Source: Atrina japonica (Eukaryota > Mollusca > Bivalvia > Pterioida > Pinnidae). Taken from it: a stretch of DNA of 64,000 bases. The DNA lies in the NCBI GenBank assembly GCA_030159075.1, contig BROG01000299.1, positions 259,501-323,500 on the forward strand. Direction: 5' to 3'. The position numbers and the translations under genes were made by a program. The notes under the pieces are model-generated. The model did not search any database. It saw nothing but the letters and a program-made list of their open reading frames with translations, and was not told the origin of the DNA. This document shows positions 1-12,419 of this stretch, one piece after another. Numbering within the stretch: position 1 is the stretch's first letter; each line of letters starts with the position of its first letter.

Positions 1-211
1 CACCAAATAATACAAGGAACTTCTTCTTAATCGCATGCAATCGGAAAGACCCGTGACTTATGCTTGCACTTAGTGCTTCGTAAGAAACCAAAAACAGACT
101 ATTTATAGATTTTAAGGTCGGATCTATTAGAGGCTCGATCTCGTGGCATCGGCATTAGAAGCAAATGTTCTGTTGTGCTATTGCGAGCGGTGAGTTATTA
201 TATCTAAAGCG
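1..211. other. Left edge, no gene seen
   Basis: AT-rich sequence before the first recognisable repeat. I see no open frame, splice-site pair or RNA gene in it. Confidence 0.4.
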
Positions 212-660
212 TAATAGATATTGATCTATTAATTAGTTATTAGTGTATCAGATGACCAATATCAGGAATTACATTGAATGACGTCATCGAGTCAATAGAT
301 ATTGGTCTATTAATTATTAGTGTATCGCTTGTTTTGTTTGTTTATTGTTGTTTAACGTCCCACTCAAGAATCTTTTACTCATATGGTGACGTCACCAAAT
401 GCCGGTGAAGGGCTTTAAATTTTGGCCTATGCTCGGCACTTACGGCCATTGAGCAGTGAGGGTTCTTTAACGTGCCGACACCTACTGCGACACGGGACCT
501 CGATTTTCAGCCGAAAGACAGGATACCAACCTACCGCCGGCTGGACTCGAACTCACGACGTCGCGATCAAGAGTCGAGCGCACTACTTCCTGAGCCAGGC
601 TGGCTCTATTAGTGTGTCGCATGTTAAATTCTAGGAATTTCACTAAATGACGTCATCGAT
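212..660 (+). repeat. 82-bp tandem duplication split by a SINE
   Basis: A unit beginning AATAGATATTGATCTATTAA and ending near ATGACGTCATCGA is repeated at 294. The second unit runs 294-328, is interrupted by the SINE at 335-606, and resumes at about 621-660, again ending with ATGACGTCATCGA. The two units differ by several substitutions, so the duplication predates the SINE insertion. Confidence 0.75.
335..606 (-). mobile_element. tRNA-derived SINE, family A, copy 1
   Basis: Read on the minus strand, this has a tRNA-like head (A-box-like GGCTCAGG, B-box-like GAGTTCGAGTCC). It continues into the body shared by all family A copies (GGCACGTTAAAGAACCCTCA, then CCGGCATTTGGTGACGTC) and a tail with ACGTTAAACAACAATAAAC. 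It is flanked by a 14-bp direct repeat, TATTAGTGTATCGC at 315-328 and TATTAGTGTGTCGC at 607-620, with one mismatch. This is a target-site duplication typical of LINE-driven retroposition. The open frame inside it has no coding meaning. Confidence 0.85.
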
Positions 661-1864
661 AGTATAAGTCATAGCATCGCTATCGCTCGGACAATATTGC
701 TTTCCAAAACAACACAATGGGAGACAATGATGAGCTATATTTATGTCGTAAAAGTATCTTACTTGTTACGTTTAGGGTATATCATAGTTTTTACACGCCT
801 TTTTTGTATAACTATTTAACAAACTTCGTATCAAAGAGATGCGAATCCATGTCAGTATTAAAATGTCAATTAAAGTTCATCAAGTTATTTAGCAGGATTT
901 TGGACAAACATATGCAATAATGCTAAATGTAGCTGTCCTAACGATTAGGGGCAAAGTACTTTATGATAAACTGTTGTCATAAGTGTATTAGGAACCACGT
1001 GTTCAGCTGAAGGGGCATTAGTTTCATCAAATGAATATTGACAGACAGATTCAGTTTGCGACAACGGTAAACCACAAAAATAATTTCCATAGAGCACATT
1101 ATGTTGATGTTGTACTTGTTGCAATCAACAGAAATGTGTGATACTTTTATATGTGACGAGATAATATTATACAGGTTTATACATTTCATTTGCCATTTTT
1201 CAAAATTAATTGTTATTTTGAATGTTAAAAGAATGACAATATATAAAATTGTTAACATCTGGCATAACATCCACTCAGCAGATATATTACGAGAGACGGA
1301 CAAAACCACAGTGATATATATACTGGCATTTAACTCAATTCTCTCTGTCCCGAAATATTTCAATAAAAATTACAATAAATCCATACTTAGAGGAATGAGG
1401 GCAATGACACCATTCTTACACTGTATTAAACCTAGACTGTTAGGCTTTATGTATCAGCATTCAAGTACTGTTTAAAAGAAATGATACGTAATGGCTCCCT
1501 GACTAACACATATTAACCCCCCTCCGACAATAAATGAAAATAGATGGAGATATGTGGAACAGTGATTTTGTAATTGTTTTGGTTACATGTATATTCATTA
1601 TTCACCGATTCTTATTCGCAGGTTATTACATTTTTGTTTAGTTCCTTCATATTTACAAACCATTTTTTTTTGTACAAGTACAGTTTTCAAGGTAAAGAGT
1701 TTTAGATTTGCTCTGGTATTTCAATGCTCACTGGACATTTTCATAACTTTGAAATTTGATTATTACAATAGTATCACGAGTTTTACCACTATGTAACATT
1801 TATTTATTTATTTATTTTAATTCATTATTATTTCTTAGAGTATACAGGACACATACTAGCAATT

Positions 1865-1869
<5 letters not shown>
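661..1869. other. Intergenic, no gene seen
   Basis: AT-rich sequence. The open frames here (for example 977-1363 on minus and 1101-1475 on plus) are low-complexity, overlap each other on opposite strands and show no recognisable domain. I do not call genes. Confidence 0.4.

Positions 1870-1933
<64 letters not shown>
1870..1933. repeat. (AG)n microsatellite
   Basis: A perfect AG run of about 32 units. It gives a spurious Arg-Glu repeat when translated. Confidence 0.97.
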
Positions 1934-1937
<4 letters not shown>

Positions 1938-2088
1938 TCAATATTACCTATACACCAGCACTAAAATTAGCACACAGGGAAAAATGAAAGAGAGGTAAAA
2001 TATTAAACAAGACGAAATCAATAACTATCATATAAAAATATTAAACATAAAATGGGGTACTCCCAACTTAGCTATCACATCGATTGTT

Positions 2089-2091
<3 letters not shown>

Positions 2092-2127
<36 letters not shown>
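2092..2127. repeat. (CA)n microsatellite
   Basis: A run of CA dinucleotides of about 18 units. Confidence 0.95.
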
Positions 2128-2129
<2 letters not shown>

Positions 2130-2527
2130 ACACACACTTATTATTCAGACATAATTATACATTCTGAATGAAATATATACATACCCGAATAAGAAAGCCA
2201 TTCTATCAGTGACTTCAGTTACTTTAACTCCTGTGCAGTATACGATTGTAATAATTCTGAAAATCAAAGTTTATGGATATGCTTGAGTGAGCATACATCA
2301 ACATAGATACACATTTTTAATGTTACGATACAGAAGTTGAACGTTTCGTCGTTCGAATTCTAATTACATATGTATATTCAAATAAACTAGAGAGTGTTGA
2401 CCTTTAAATACACTCTCCGATATCATATGTAGGGCAATTATAATGCAACATGTGGTTAGCTGAAAACTTAAACAGTAATGGAAGCAATTACAAGACACAG
2501 TTTGAAGTTTTAATCACTCTCATCGCA

Positions 2528-2637
2528 CGTATGTGTGTGTGTATATATATATGCGTGTGTGTGTATGCGTGTGTGCATGTGTGTATGCGTCTGTCTTTGT
2601 GTGTGTGTATGTGTGTATGCGCGCGCGCGTGTGTGTA
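2528..2637. repeat. (GT)n-rich imperfect microsatellite
   Basis: Imperfect GT/GTAT/GCGC repeats. Open frames over this stretch on both strands translate to Cys/Val or His/Thr dipeptides and are artefacts. A C-run followed by an A-run lies just downstream near 2686-2713. Confidence 0.93.
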
Positions 2638-3179
2638 AAACAGTTCAACACAATATTACTGAAATATCCACCATTCAAACTAACACCCCCCCCCCCCAAA
2701 AAAAAAAAAAAAACGACAACATCATGATGGTTATTGCAAATCACGTGAATATAGAAGAATTTACATAAAACATTGAAACCATTACATTTCAAATTCCTTT
2801 TTCGCATCACTGTAATATCGACTTATCAATATATCGGTTTTCCCGCCAAAAACAGCCTAAGTGGGACATAAGGTGTTGCTGACTTTTTCACTCGGTATTG
2901 GAAGCCAGTGTCAACAGTATACTATCGGTTTAATCTGTAAAATCACCAAATGTACTCAATCTCAATTTATCTTTTATGAATTCAGGATGAAACCACACAT
3001 ATTTCAGATTTTATTGGTAGTAAATACATAATGATGAAATAGGTCGAGGTTCATTTGCAAGGTCAAAGGTCAAGATAAAAGACCGGGGCATATATAGAAT
3101 TAACTATCTGTAATTATTAACCATTTTGATCATAAAATAAAATAAAATAGATAAATGATATAACTTTTTTGCGTTTTCA

Positions 3180-3335
3180 TAAAGACATCAGATACCAAAG
3201 TATAAATCTTCAGGATGTCCAGGATACAGGCAAAATTAATCTGGTAAAAATTGGACCTCTGGAAATCAAGAAGTGGGATAAGGTGCCATGGAAGAGTAAT
3301 CATCCCCAGTTGACTCCCTCATGTTCACAATTATG
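3180..3335 (-). mobile_element. Retroelement family R, 3' tail fragment
   Basis: The minus-strand reading matches the tail seen in fuller copies at 4905 and 12420. It has a block corresponding to TGGCACCTGATCCCAC, then CAGAGGTCC, a pyrimidine-rich part, and GGACATCCTGAAGATTTATA before GATACCAAAG. It appears 5'-truncated, as expected for copies made by target-primed reverse transcription. Confidence 0.7.
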
Positions 3336-4139
3336 TATGTCGGTATCGTCTGTATAGGCTATTAGGATTTTCCATACACTGCACTTCCAAACAGGTGAAT
3401 TCCACATTTTATGTAAACAAAGTCAACCGATTTACAGTTACTGTCTTTTTGGATTGGTATGTATTTTTCCGTAGTAGGTTGGATAGTAATGACAGCACTA
3501 CAAGATGTGTAAGTATTAGATCTGAGATCATTAACCAAGAATAATCCTGACCTGAAGGTGAGTATTCTGTCTTTTCGTTAGTCAGAGTTTTCTCCCATGT
3601 CAGCAGATATCGATTGTGCCGTCATGTATTTACGTGAGAAAAAAACCGTCGTTTTCACACAAACATCTGACGTCACAATTGATAACTTTTCCTATTTTAC
3701 GCACAATCTCAATCGATACCTGCTACGAGGGGTGGTAACTCTGGATAATGAAAATACCTAATATTTAGTGCAGAAGATGTAGTAGAATTTAATACTGGTG
3801 CGCAACCTGTAATTAACTCAAATAATTCAAGCCGCTCCCTTTCCGATTCTCTCTATCTATCGAGGTGAACTGACCGAAGTGAGCGCTATATATAATCTGA
3901 ATTATTGGGGTTATATTGTAAACTATGAAACGAACTAAAGTAGGTAAATCAAATAGTTACATCATCTTAGGGATAACTATATTATTTGAGTTTAAAGCGA
4001 TATAATTTTTTATTATACTTAAGTGTGTTTTCTTTATTTTTATAGATGAATAAATTCACTTATTGTCGAAAAAGGACTATTGACCGCATAATAGTAACTT
4101 TGAAGAACTATTTCCCAATTATTTATGTGAATTTAACTA
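3336..4139. other. Intergenic, no gene seen
   Basis: Unique-looking AT-rich sequence with no convincing open frame or RNA gene. A splice-donor-like GTGTAAGTATT near 3508 has no coding context. Confidence 0.4.
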
Positions 4140-4300
4140 TGGACTGACGGTGTTTGTGACAGGTCAACAGAGTATGAATACTCCTTCATGGCACCTGATC
4201 TCACTTCTGGGTTTTCAGAGGTCCTGGTGTGTACAAGTTTCCCCTGATTTGTATATTGTCTCATGAACTTTCTTCTACAGGAAAACTGTTCACGCTCATT
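4140..4300 (+). mobile_element. Retroelement family R, 3' tail fragment
   Basis: Contains the family blocks CTCCTTCATGGCACCTGATC, TTTTCAGAGGTCC and the downstream pyrimidine-rich region. Only the non-coding tail is present. Confidence 0.7.
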
Positions 4301-4589
4301 TAATAGTCTTTGAAACTATTATCGGTAACTGGATATAAATTTTCCTGTGCTTTTATAAAGATTGTGTTCTCGTTGGAGGATTACCGGTAAATGATTTTTT
4401 TTGGGAATGTTATTACTTTACCGTTTTAAATTGATTCTTACCAGAGACGTCTGAATGACAAGAATAAGACAAGAAATTGCCACTGTTTCAGAAGGCAGAT
4501 TTGCATCCCTCTCCGGGACCGAGTTATACAAAAAATATTGGACGACAGAGAATCGGTTATGATTTCTGTAAAATAAACACCTATTTACA

Positions 4590-4661
4590 GGCTATGAAGA
4601 CGATAGCAAATTTATAGTCCCGAGGGGGGGGGGATTGATTTGCTATCGTTGTTATAGCCAG
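4590..4661. repeat. Inverted repeat with a G-run loop
   Basis: GGCTATGAAGACGATAGCAA on the left pairs with TTGCTATCGTTGTTATAGCC on the right. They are separated by about 30 bp holding a run of G. It could form a hairpin or be the core of a short palindromic element. Confidence 0.7.
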
Positions 4662-4904
4662 TTAATTGATGTATAGTATTAATCTTGTGTGTGTTTTTGA
4701 TAACTAGTGAAGTCGACTTTTCAAATGGTTATCTTAATTGCTCTTTAAAAGTGATAAGCCCGTTTATATGTCAGTTTCTTTGCCAACATAGATATATACA
4801 TGTACACGTAATTTGATTTAGCAATAAATGTAAATCTGATAAGCTAATAACTTTATGATGAACACATTTATTAACCACTGATTGCCTTACTTTGTATTAT
4901 ATAT

Positions 4905-5525
4905 ACACATGTTTCAAGCACACACGTTTCCTACTTGGACGTTTTACTTACTATAGACACAGACAGGAAATTAACTGACAGGCAGTAAGACAAAGGCGAC
5001 GATTGCGGCTTTTCCATCGTAAATTGTCCAAAGTTAGGTAGTAATATCCTGCAATCATCTGCATATGGTGTCACAAATATACGATATGCCAAGGTGTGTT
5101 CACCATAATTAAGAACATTTCATATACAAAGGTAAACTACTGACTGACAAGTTATTGACACAGGAATATCGAAAATCGCGTTTGATGTCAACGTTTCGCA
5201 AAGTTTATGGTTGTTATAATGAACTCATTTGCGATTACTCTGTTTCACTAAATGAAATGTTGAGTTAGCTGTTCGATAGCGGTTGTTGGGTCGTCTGTAC
5301 CAATTGAGAAGAGAATGTGTTCCTCATTAATGTTATTTGAATTCGACTGTGGACTCGCGGCGGGTACGACCGGTCAACAGGGGGATGCTTACTCCTCCAT
5401 GACACCTGATCCCACCTCTGGATTTCCAGAGGTCTGTGTTTGTTTAATATTCACCAGATGTGTATAATATATATCTTGAACATTCTGTAGATTTATACTT
5501 TTGTATTTGAGATTTTTATATTGTT
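4905..5525 (+). mobile_element. Retroelement family R, decayed copy with coding remnant
   Basis: The first part (4920-5270) parallels the coding stretch of the copy at 12420-12840, including the segment ACAAGTTATTGACACAGG and the one encoding LMSTFRK. It is broken by stops and frame changes. The second part (about 5335-5525) is the family tail with CGGTCAACAGGGGGATGCTT, TGACACCTGATCCCACCTC and CCAGAGGTC. It is a dead copy. Confidence 0.75.
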
Positions 5526-5932
5526 CAGAAGTCGCTGTTGAATGGCATTCCCCTATTGTGGCCTATAATTTTATTCCACGTGTAATTAATTATCAGAATA
5601 AAAAAATTTCGTCATGTTATTTTGAATTAGAAATTGTAGTAAAAAAATATATTGTATATCAAAACTAAAGATACACTTTAAAAAAGGTTACAAGCTTATA
5701 CAGAGCAAAATTTAGAGTACATTTATGAATTTTACAAGAATTTTGTGAAATCGAAACAGAGATTGAGAGCTCTGTGTAAGAGATTGGCCAATATATGTAA
5801 ATAGAATAGGAAAAAATTAAAGGTGTTTGGATCTCCGATTTCACTCAGTCATGGGTCACACGCTGCCTACTGTTGGCCTATGTATAATTGTTTATAAATG
5901 CTTTAATTATGACTGATTTTTTCGCCTTCCTC
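5526..5932. other. Intergenic, no gene seen
   Basis: AT-rich stretch between two mobile elements. No coding or RNA signal recognised. Confidence 0.4.
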
Positions 5933-6024
5933 TTAACCCTTTCAACTCTACAGGCAACAATTGACTGGTCATAAACTATAGAAAGAGCATACCATTCAGA
6001 TACAGCCAGGGGTGAAAGGGTTAA
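5933..6024. mobile_element. TTAA-ended mini-MITE, group 2
   Basis: 92 bp, starting TTAACCCTTTCAACTCTACA and ending AGGGGTGAAAGGGTTAA. The ends are inverted repeats (CCCTTTCA against TGAAAGGG), and TTAA occurs at both edges as in piggyBac-type insertions. An interior block GACTGGTC recurs in all group 2 copies. There is no coding capacity. Confidence 0.75.
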
Positions 6025-6143
6025 ATTCGTTTTATTTTAAAGGCCGAAAATGGCAAAAAAATATATGGGCAAAACTTTCCAGGCATGAAGTACTATATAT
6101 TTTTTGCGCTTAATTATACACAAAATAACTGAATATGCACTAT

Positions 6144-6425
6144 GTTTGTTTGTTTATTGTTGTTTAACGACACACTCAAGAATCTTTCACTCATATGGAG
6201 ACGTCACCAAATGCCGGTGAAGGGCTTCAAATTTTGGCCTATTCTCGGCACTTACGGCTGTTGAGCAATGAGGGTTCTTTAACGTGCAAACACCTACTGT
6301 GACACGGGACCTGGGATTTTACTGTCTCATCCGAAAACAGGAAATCGACCTGCCACCGACTGGACTCAAACTCACGACCTTACGATCGAGAGTCGAGCGC
6401 GCTACCGACTGAGCCTGACCAGCTC
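6144..6425 (-). mobile_element. tRNA-derived SINE, family A, copy 2
   Basis: A nearly full-length copy in minus orientation. The tail (GTTGTTTAACG) is on the left, then the body with GAGACGTCACCAAATGCCGG and GGGTTCTTTAACGTGC, then the tRNA-like head (B-box ACTCGAA-type, A-box CTGAGCC-type) on the right. Short similar flanks (GCACTATG and ACACTATG) may be a worn target-site duplication. Confidence 0.85.
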
Positions 6426-6544
6426 ATGTACACTATGTGTTTATATAGTTATGATACCTTAGTTTGTAGTGCTTAAATAATTATCACCATAATTCATTAT
6501 GAGTTGATATTCATCAGAAGCAATACATCAGATGTACAATTTTT

Positions 6545-6671
6545 CACAAAATGTATGGGAATAGAAGCTTGTGTATAGCTCTTATTTTTATTGTACGTCA
6601 AGTATAAGTAGTAAAAGTAGAAAAAAATCGAAATATTTTCTTCGGGTATAAACACAGCTAATGCCCCTTTT
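6545..6671. mobile_element. Fragment of the TAAAGGGGCA-ended MITE
   Basis: Matches one terminal half of the complete copy at 26207-26571. It has ACAAAATGTATGGGAATA, a GTGTATAGCTCTTATTTTTA-like block, a region rich in GTAGTAAAAGTAG, and ends in AGCTAATGCCCCTTTT. Confidence 0.6.
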
Positions 6672-6743
6672 AAACAAAAAATACCGGTTTCAACTGATCA
6701 ACAATTAGATGTATGACCTAAACAACTGATAATTTCGTTATTT

Positions 6744-6960
6744 ATTCGAAAATCTTCTAAAGCTAAGATAGTCATTTTTTTTTTTACAGTGGTTACTCTT
6801 AGACGGATTTCGGCTAAACATTTAGAGATATTATTTGGCCTTGTGTGATACCACTTTACCTTTAGAAAATACACATACTTTTCAAACTGGAGCTCAACTG
6901 ATGAAGTCTAATTGACAGAAACGATATCGTCTTGAGCATTATAACTTTGGTATTATGTTT
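6744..6960 (+). repeat. 217-bp duplicated segment, copy 1
   Basis: Begins ATTCGAAAATCTTCTAAAGC and ends TTGGTATTATGTTT. Copy 2 at 7106-7323 is almost identical: the T-run is one base longer and there are two substitutions. The spacer between them does not match. No gene is carried. Confidence 0.93.
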
Positions 6961-6969
6961 ATAATATTT

Positions 6970-7070
6970 ATAACCACTAGGTCGTTGCCACTGCTGGTGG
7001 ACCGTTTGAGTCCCCGAGGGTATACATAAACCTAGTATCTGGTGTTTCGGTACCAGCTGTTCATCTTATA
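6970..7070 (+). repeat. Interspersed repeat fragment between the duplicated segments
   Basis: A stretch with CCACTGCTGGTGGACCGTTT and GAGTCCCCGAGGG. I recall this as a recurrent bivalve repeat sequence, but the element type is unresolved. Confidence 0.35.
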
Positions 7071-7105
7071 CTAAAGTAATATTTGGCACTGTTAACACCA
7101 TTTAA

Positions 7106-7323
7106 ATTCGAAAATCTTCTAAAGCTAAGATAGTCATTTTTTTTTTTTACAGTGGTTACTCTTAGACGGATTTCGGCTAAACATTTAGAGATATTATTTG
7201 GCCTTGTGTGATACCACTTTACCTTTAGAAAATACACATACTTTTCAAATTGGAGCTCAACTGATGAAGTCTAATTGACAGAAACGATATCGTCTTGAGC
7301 ATTATAACGTTGGTATTATGTTT
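7106..7323 (+). repeat. 217-bp duplicated segment, copy 2
   Basis: A near-identical direct repeat of 6744-6960, starting 362 bp downstream of it. Differences seen: a T-run length change, AACTGG to AATTGG, and AACTTTGG to AACGTTGG. Confidence 0.93.
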
Positions 7324-7489
7324 TTAATATTCATATCAGTTTACACAAATATGGTTGTAAATTCAACATAATATATATTATAAAAATTATGCTAATTCTT
7401 GATCCCTGATCCCACCACTGAGTTTCCCATGTTTGTAGATCATTATTGGTTTCCCTACCGATACCATTTTACGAGGTGATGCAATACGT

Positions 7490-7850
7490 CACTTCGTTTA
7501 TTTGGCATCACACTCAAAATGGCTAGTAGCCAAAAAATTGCAATTTTCAATTAATTTTAATAATAATAAAAAAAAGAAATATACAAAGGAGTAAAAATTT
7601 TTAAATTCCTATACATTTTGTCAGAAACTCGGGTTTTGCACTTTTTCAATTCCAACTGATTAACTTAATCTTACTATTTGTAAATGAATACGCACTGGAC
7701 CTTACGTTATGTTCGCAAAATATACAGGGATATGATATTTTTTTTTATACCTGTGTGTAGCTCTTGTTAGTTATTGTACAACAAGTAAAAGTAGTAAAAG
7801 TAGTAAAAATAGAAATATTTTTTGTAAACACGGCTTATGCCCCTTTAATA
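7490..7850. mobile_element. Degraded MITE of the TAAAGGGGCA group
   Basis: The right side has a GTGTGTAGCTCTTGTTAGTT-like block, GTAGTAAAAGTAGTAAAAA, and ends GGCTTATGCCCCTTTA. The left side is more eroded but carries AAGAAATATACAAAGGAG and TATACATTTTGTCAGAAA, the mirror-side blocks of the family. No coding content. Confidence 0.5.
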
Positions 7851-7984
7851 ATTTTTCTTAAATATAGTGAATACTGCAAACTGTCTCTCGTTGAAGCATA
7901 AAACACAACAGTTGCTTCTATCCACTTAAATCGTACACGAGGTATAAACTTCGAACTGCAAATTCAGGTTCAAAGTAAGTGACC

Positions 7985-8035
7985 TTTGTCACTTGTATCC
8001 TGGACATCCTGAAGATCAATACTTTGGTACCAGTG
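7985..8035 (+). mobile_element. Retroelement family R, terminal fragment
   Basis: A short piece with ATCCTGGACATCCTGAAGAT followed by CAATACTTTGGTACC, the extreme 3' end of family R. Confidence 0.5.
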
Positions 8036-8438
8036 ATTTGTATATTCATACGTTCGAAAAATAGAGTTCACAGGAGAATGGAATATTTTCTTATAAATAT
8101 AGATCTTTGTAAAATAATGGTCACTAAGTTTATCATTTATGTTTTGTGAATAACTGTACAGAAGATGAAATGTACAATGTATAACAATTACACACACGAT
8201 GAAGGTATTCCTACAGTATCCATTAGTGCCGCACATGTGTTTTATTGTCGAATAAATCGACGAGTTCCCGCAATTTTGTCCAGACAATTTACCGCTACTA
8301 TATTAAAGGCAAATAACTGCTACAGAAAATATAGTTCATTGTTTTATATTTACCATCTACTGGTATCGACACTATATAATTGTTATAAAAATTTGTTGTT
8401 CATCATTGTCTTATTGTCATATCTTCCTACAGCTGTTA

Positions 8439-8707
8439 CCGCTAGTGGTGGTCTAGTAGTAGAACGTTCGACTCGCAAGCGGAAGGCCCCGTGTTCGATT
8501 CCCGGACAGACTCATACCAAAGACTTTTAAAATAGAAGCGCTCGGCATACGAAGTGAATGTCACTAGTGGAAGGCGTGGCAGGTAAAAGAATCCTCTTTG
8601 TATTGGCGTCAGTCCATAGCACAGGCCAAACTTTGGACTTCACCTAAAGCCGGTGTCATCTCAATATAAGTGAAAAATTCTTGACGGGATATAAAACAAC
8701 AAACAAA
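8439..8707 (+). mobile_element. tRNA-derived SINE, family B, complete copy
   Basis: The head is tRNA-like: A-box TGGTCTAGTAGTAGAACG, an anticodon-arm-like GACTCGCAAGCGGAAGG, and B-box GTGTTCGATTCCCGG. The body has CATACCAAAGACTTTTAAAA, AGCGCTCGGCATACGAAGTG, AAAGAATCCTCTTTGTATTG, TCCATAGCACAGGCC and CCGGTGTCATCTCAATATAA, then a (CAAA)n tail. ACAGCTGTT flanks both sides (near 8430 and 8718), a probable target-site duplication. The tail resembles family A, suggesting a shared partner LINE. Confidence 0.85.
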
Positions 8708-8975
8708 CAAAACTCCAACAGCTGTTCCAGGGATTGTACGTACAAGAACGATGACGTAATAAAGAATGTCAACAGTTCATTGTCATACTGACCCACATAG
8801 ATCTACGTGTGTTTTAATTATGCAACCACTGAACTGGTCATTTAGTGGTCAATGTTTCACTGATTTTTGTTTATCAATGTTGACAATTGCATGCCAACCG
8901 AAGTAATAGATAATGTATAGTCTTGTGAGTAAAACAATAAAGGATGTGATCGACACACGTATTACTGTGTATTTT
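8708..8975. other. Short intergenic stretch
   Basis: AT-rich spacer between the SINE and the satellite. No gene or RNA recognised. Confidence 0.4.
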
Positions 8976-11275
8976 AGATGTTACAGGTAAATTAAAAATC
9001 ATCAAACTTGTACGATGTTACAGGTGTAATATAAAATATCACACTTGTACGATGTTAAGGGTGTAATATAAAATATCACTCTTGTACGATGTTATGGGTG
9101 TAATATAAAATATCACACATGAACGATGTTACGGGCGTAATATAAAACATCACACTTGTACGATGTTATTGGTGTAATATAAAATATCACACATGTACGA
9201 TGTTATGGGTGCAATATAAAACATCGCACCGTACGATGTTATGGGTGTAATATAAAACTTCACACTTGTACGATGTTACAGGTGTAATATAAAATATCAC
9301 ACTTGTACGATGTTACAGGTGTAATATAAAATATCACACTTGTACGATGTTACGGGTGTAATATAAAACATCACACTTGTACGATGTTATGGGTGTAATA
9401 TAAAACATCACACTTGTACGATGTTACAGGTGTAATATAAAATATCACATTTGTACGATGTTACAGGTGTAATATAAAATATCACACTTGTACGATGTTA
9501 TGGGTGTAATATAAAACATCACACTTGTACGATGTTATGGGTGTAATGTAAAACATCACACTTGTACGATGTTACAGGTGTAATATAAAACATCACACTT
9601 GTACGATGTTACAGGTGTAATATAAAATATCACACTTGTACAATGTTACAGGTGTAATATAAAACATCACGCTTGTACGATGTTACAGGTGCAATATAAA
9701 ACATCACACTTGTACGATGTTATGGGTGTAATATAAAACATCCCACTTGTACGATGTTATGGGTGTAATATAAAACATCCCACCGTACGATGTTATGAGT
9801 GTAATATAAAACATCACACCGTACGATGTTATGGGTGTAATATAAAATATCACACTTGCACGATGTTACAGATGCAATATAAAATATCACACCGTACGAT
9901 GTCACGGGTGTAATATAAAATATCACACTTGCACGATGTAATAGGTGTAATATGAAATATCACACTTGTACAATGTTACGGGTATAATATAAAACATCAC
10001 ATTTTATACGATGTTACCAATGTAATATAAAATACCCTTGCTCAACCAATACGATGTCATAGATGTAATATAAATACGTGTTCGATGCTATACTAGGTAT
10101 AATAGAAAATATCATACTTTTGAGATGTTATAGGTTTAATATAAAATATCATAATTCTACGATCTTAAAACGTTATACAAAAAAACTTGTACGGTTTTAT
10201 GAGTGTAATATAAGAATTTCACACTTATACGGTGCTATAGGTTTAATATAGAAATATTATACTTGTACGGTGTCTAGGTGTAATATAAAAATATCATACC
10301 TGCACGATGTAACAAGCATAATATAAAAATATCATACTTGTACAGTGCTATAAATGTAATATAAAAATATCATACTTGTACAGTGCTATAAATGTAATAT
10401 AAAAATATCATACTTGTACAGTGCTATAAATGTAATATAAAAATATCATACTTGTAGGATGTAACAGATGTAATATAACAAATCATAGTTGTACGGTGTT
10501 ATAGGTGTAATATAAAATATCATACTTGTATAGTGTTATAAGTGTAATATATGAACATCATACTTTTACGATGTTATAGATGCAGTATAAAATATCATAC
10601 TTGTACGGTGTTATTAGTGTAATATATAATATAAAAAATTTCAGATACCAAAGTATAAATCAATAGAATGTCCAGGACATAGATACAAATCCGGTAAAAA
10701 TGGACAAACACGGACCTCTGGAAACATCATACTTGTACGATGTAATAGATGTAATATAAATATCATACGTGTACGATGTAATATGAAAATATGATACTTG
10801 TACAATGTTATACGTGTAATATAAAAATATTATACCTATACGGTGTTATACATGTAATATAAAAATATCATACTTGTACGGCGATATAGGTGTAATATAA
10901 AAATACCATACTTGTACGGTGTTATACGTGTTATATAAAAATATCATACTTGTATGGTGTTATAGATGTAATATCAAAATATTAACTTGTGCGGTGTTAT
11001 AGATGTAATATAAAAATATTAACTTGTGCGGTGATATAGGTGTAATATAAAAATATTATACTTGTACGGTGTTATAGATGTAATATAAGAATATCATACT
11101 TGTACGGTGTTATAGATGTGATATAAAATATCATACTTGTACGGTGTAATAGATGTAATATAAAAATATTTTACTTGTACAATGTAACAGATATAATATA
11201 AGAATATCATACTTGTACAGTATAACAGATGTGATATGAAAATATCATACAATTTTCTTGTACGATGTAATAACA
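8976..11275 (+). repeat. 37/38-bp satellite array, about 60 units
   Basis: A head-to-tail tandem repeat. The left half (to about 10,000) uses a 37-bp unit of the form CACTTGTACGATGTTACAGG followed by TGTAATATAAAATATCA. The right half (about 10,240 onward) uses a 38-bp form with TACTTGTACGGTGTTATAGA and an extra A before ATATCA. Divergence rises to the right and at the edges. Three successive units near 10,320-10,440 are almost identical, showing local amplification. The unit contains a small palindrome around GTAATAT and ATATCAC. There are no unique spacers, so it is not a CRISPR. Minus-strand frames over it are periodic artefacts. Confidence 0.95.
10629..10728 (-). mobile_element. Family R tail inserted in the satellite
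   Basis: The array period breaks here. The minus-strand reading is TTTCCAGAGGTCCGTGTTTG, TCCATTTTTACCGGATTTGT, then GTCCTGGACATTCTATTGAT and TTTGGTATCTGAAATT, the family R 3' tail. The satellite resumes directly afterwards with CATCATACTTGTACGATG. Confidence 0.85.
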
Positions 11276-12410
<1,135 letters not shown>

Positions 12411-12419
12411 TTTCATACA

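Noticed and set aside
422..634. Open frame over the first SINE (and 43835-44196 minus over the nested SINE)
   Set aside because: These lie inside tRNA-derived SINEs; the frame is incidental.
8976..11275. CRISPR-like regular array
   Set aside because: Units are contiguous with no unique spacers, the period is 37-38 bp throughout, and the genome is eukaryotic. It is a satellite.
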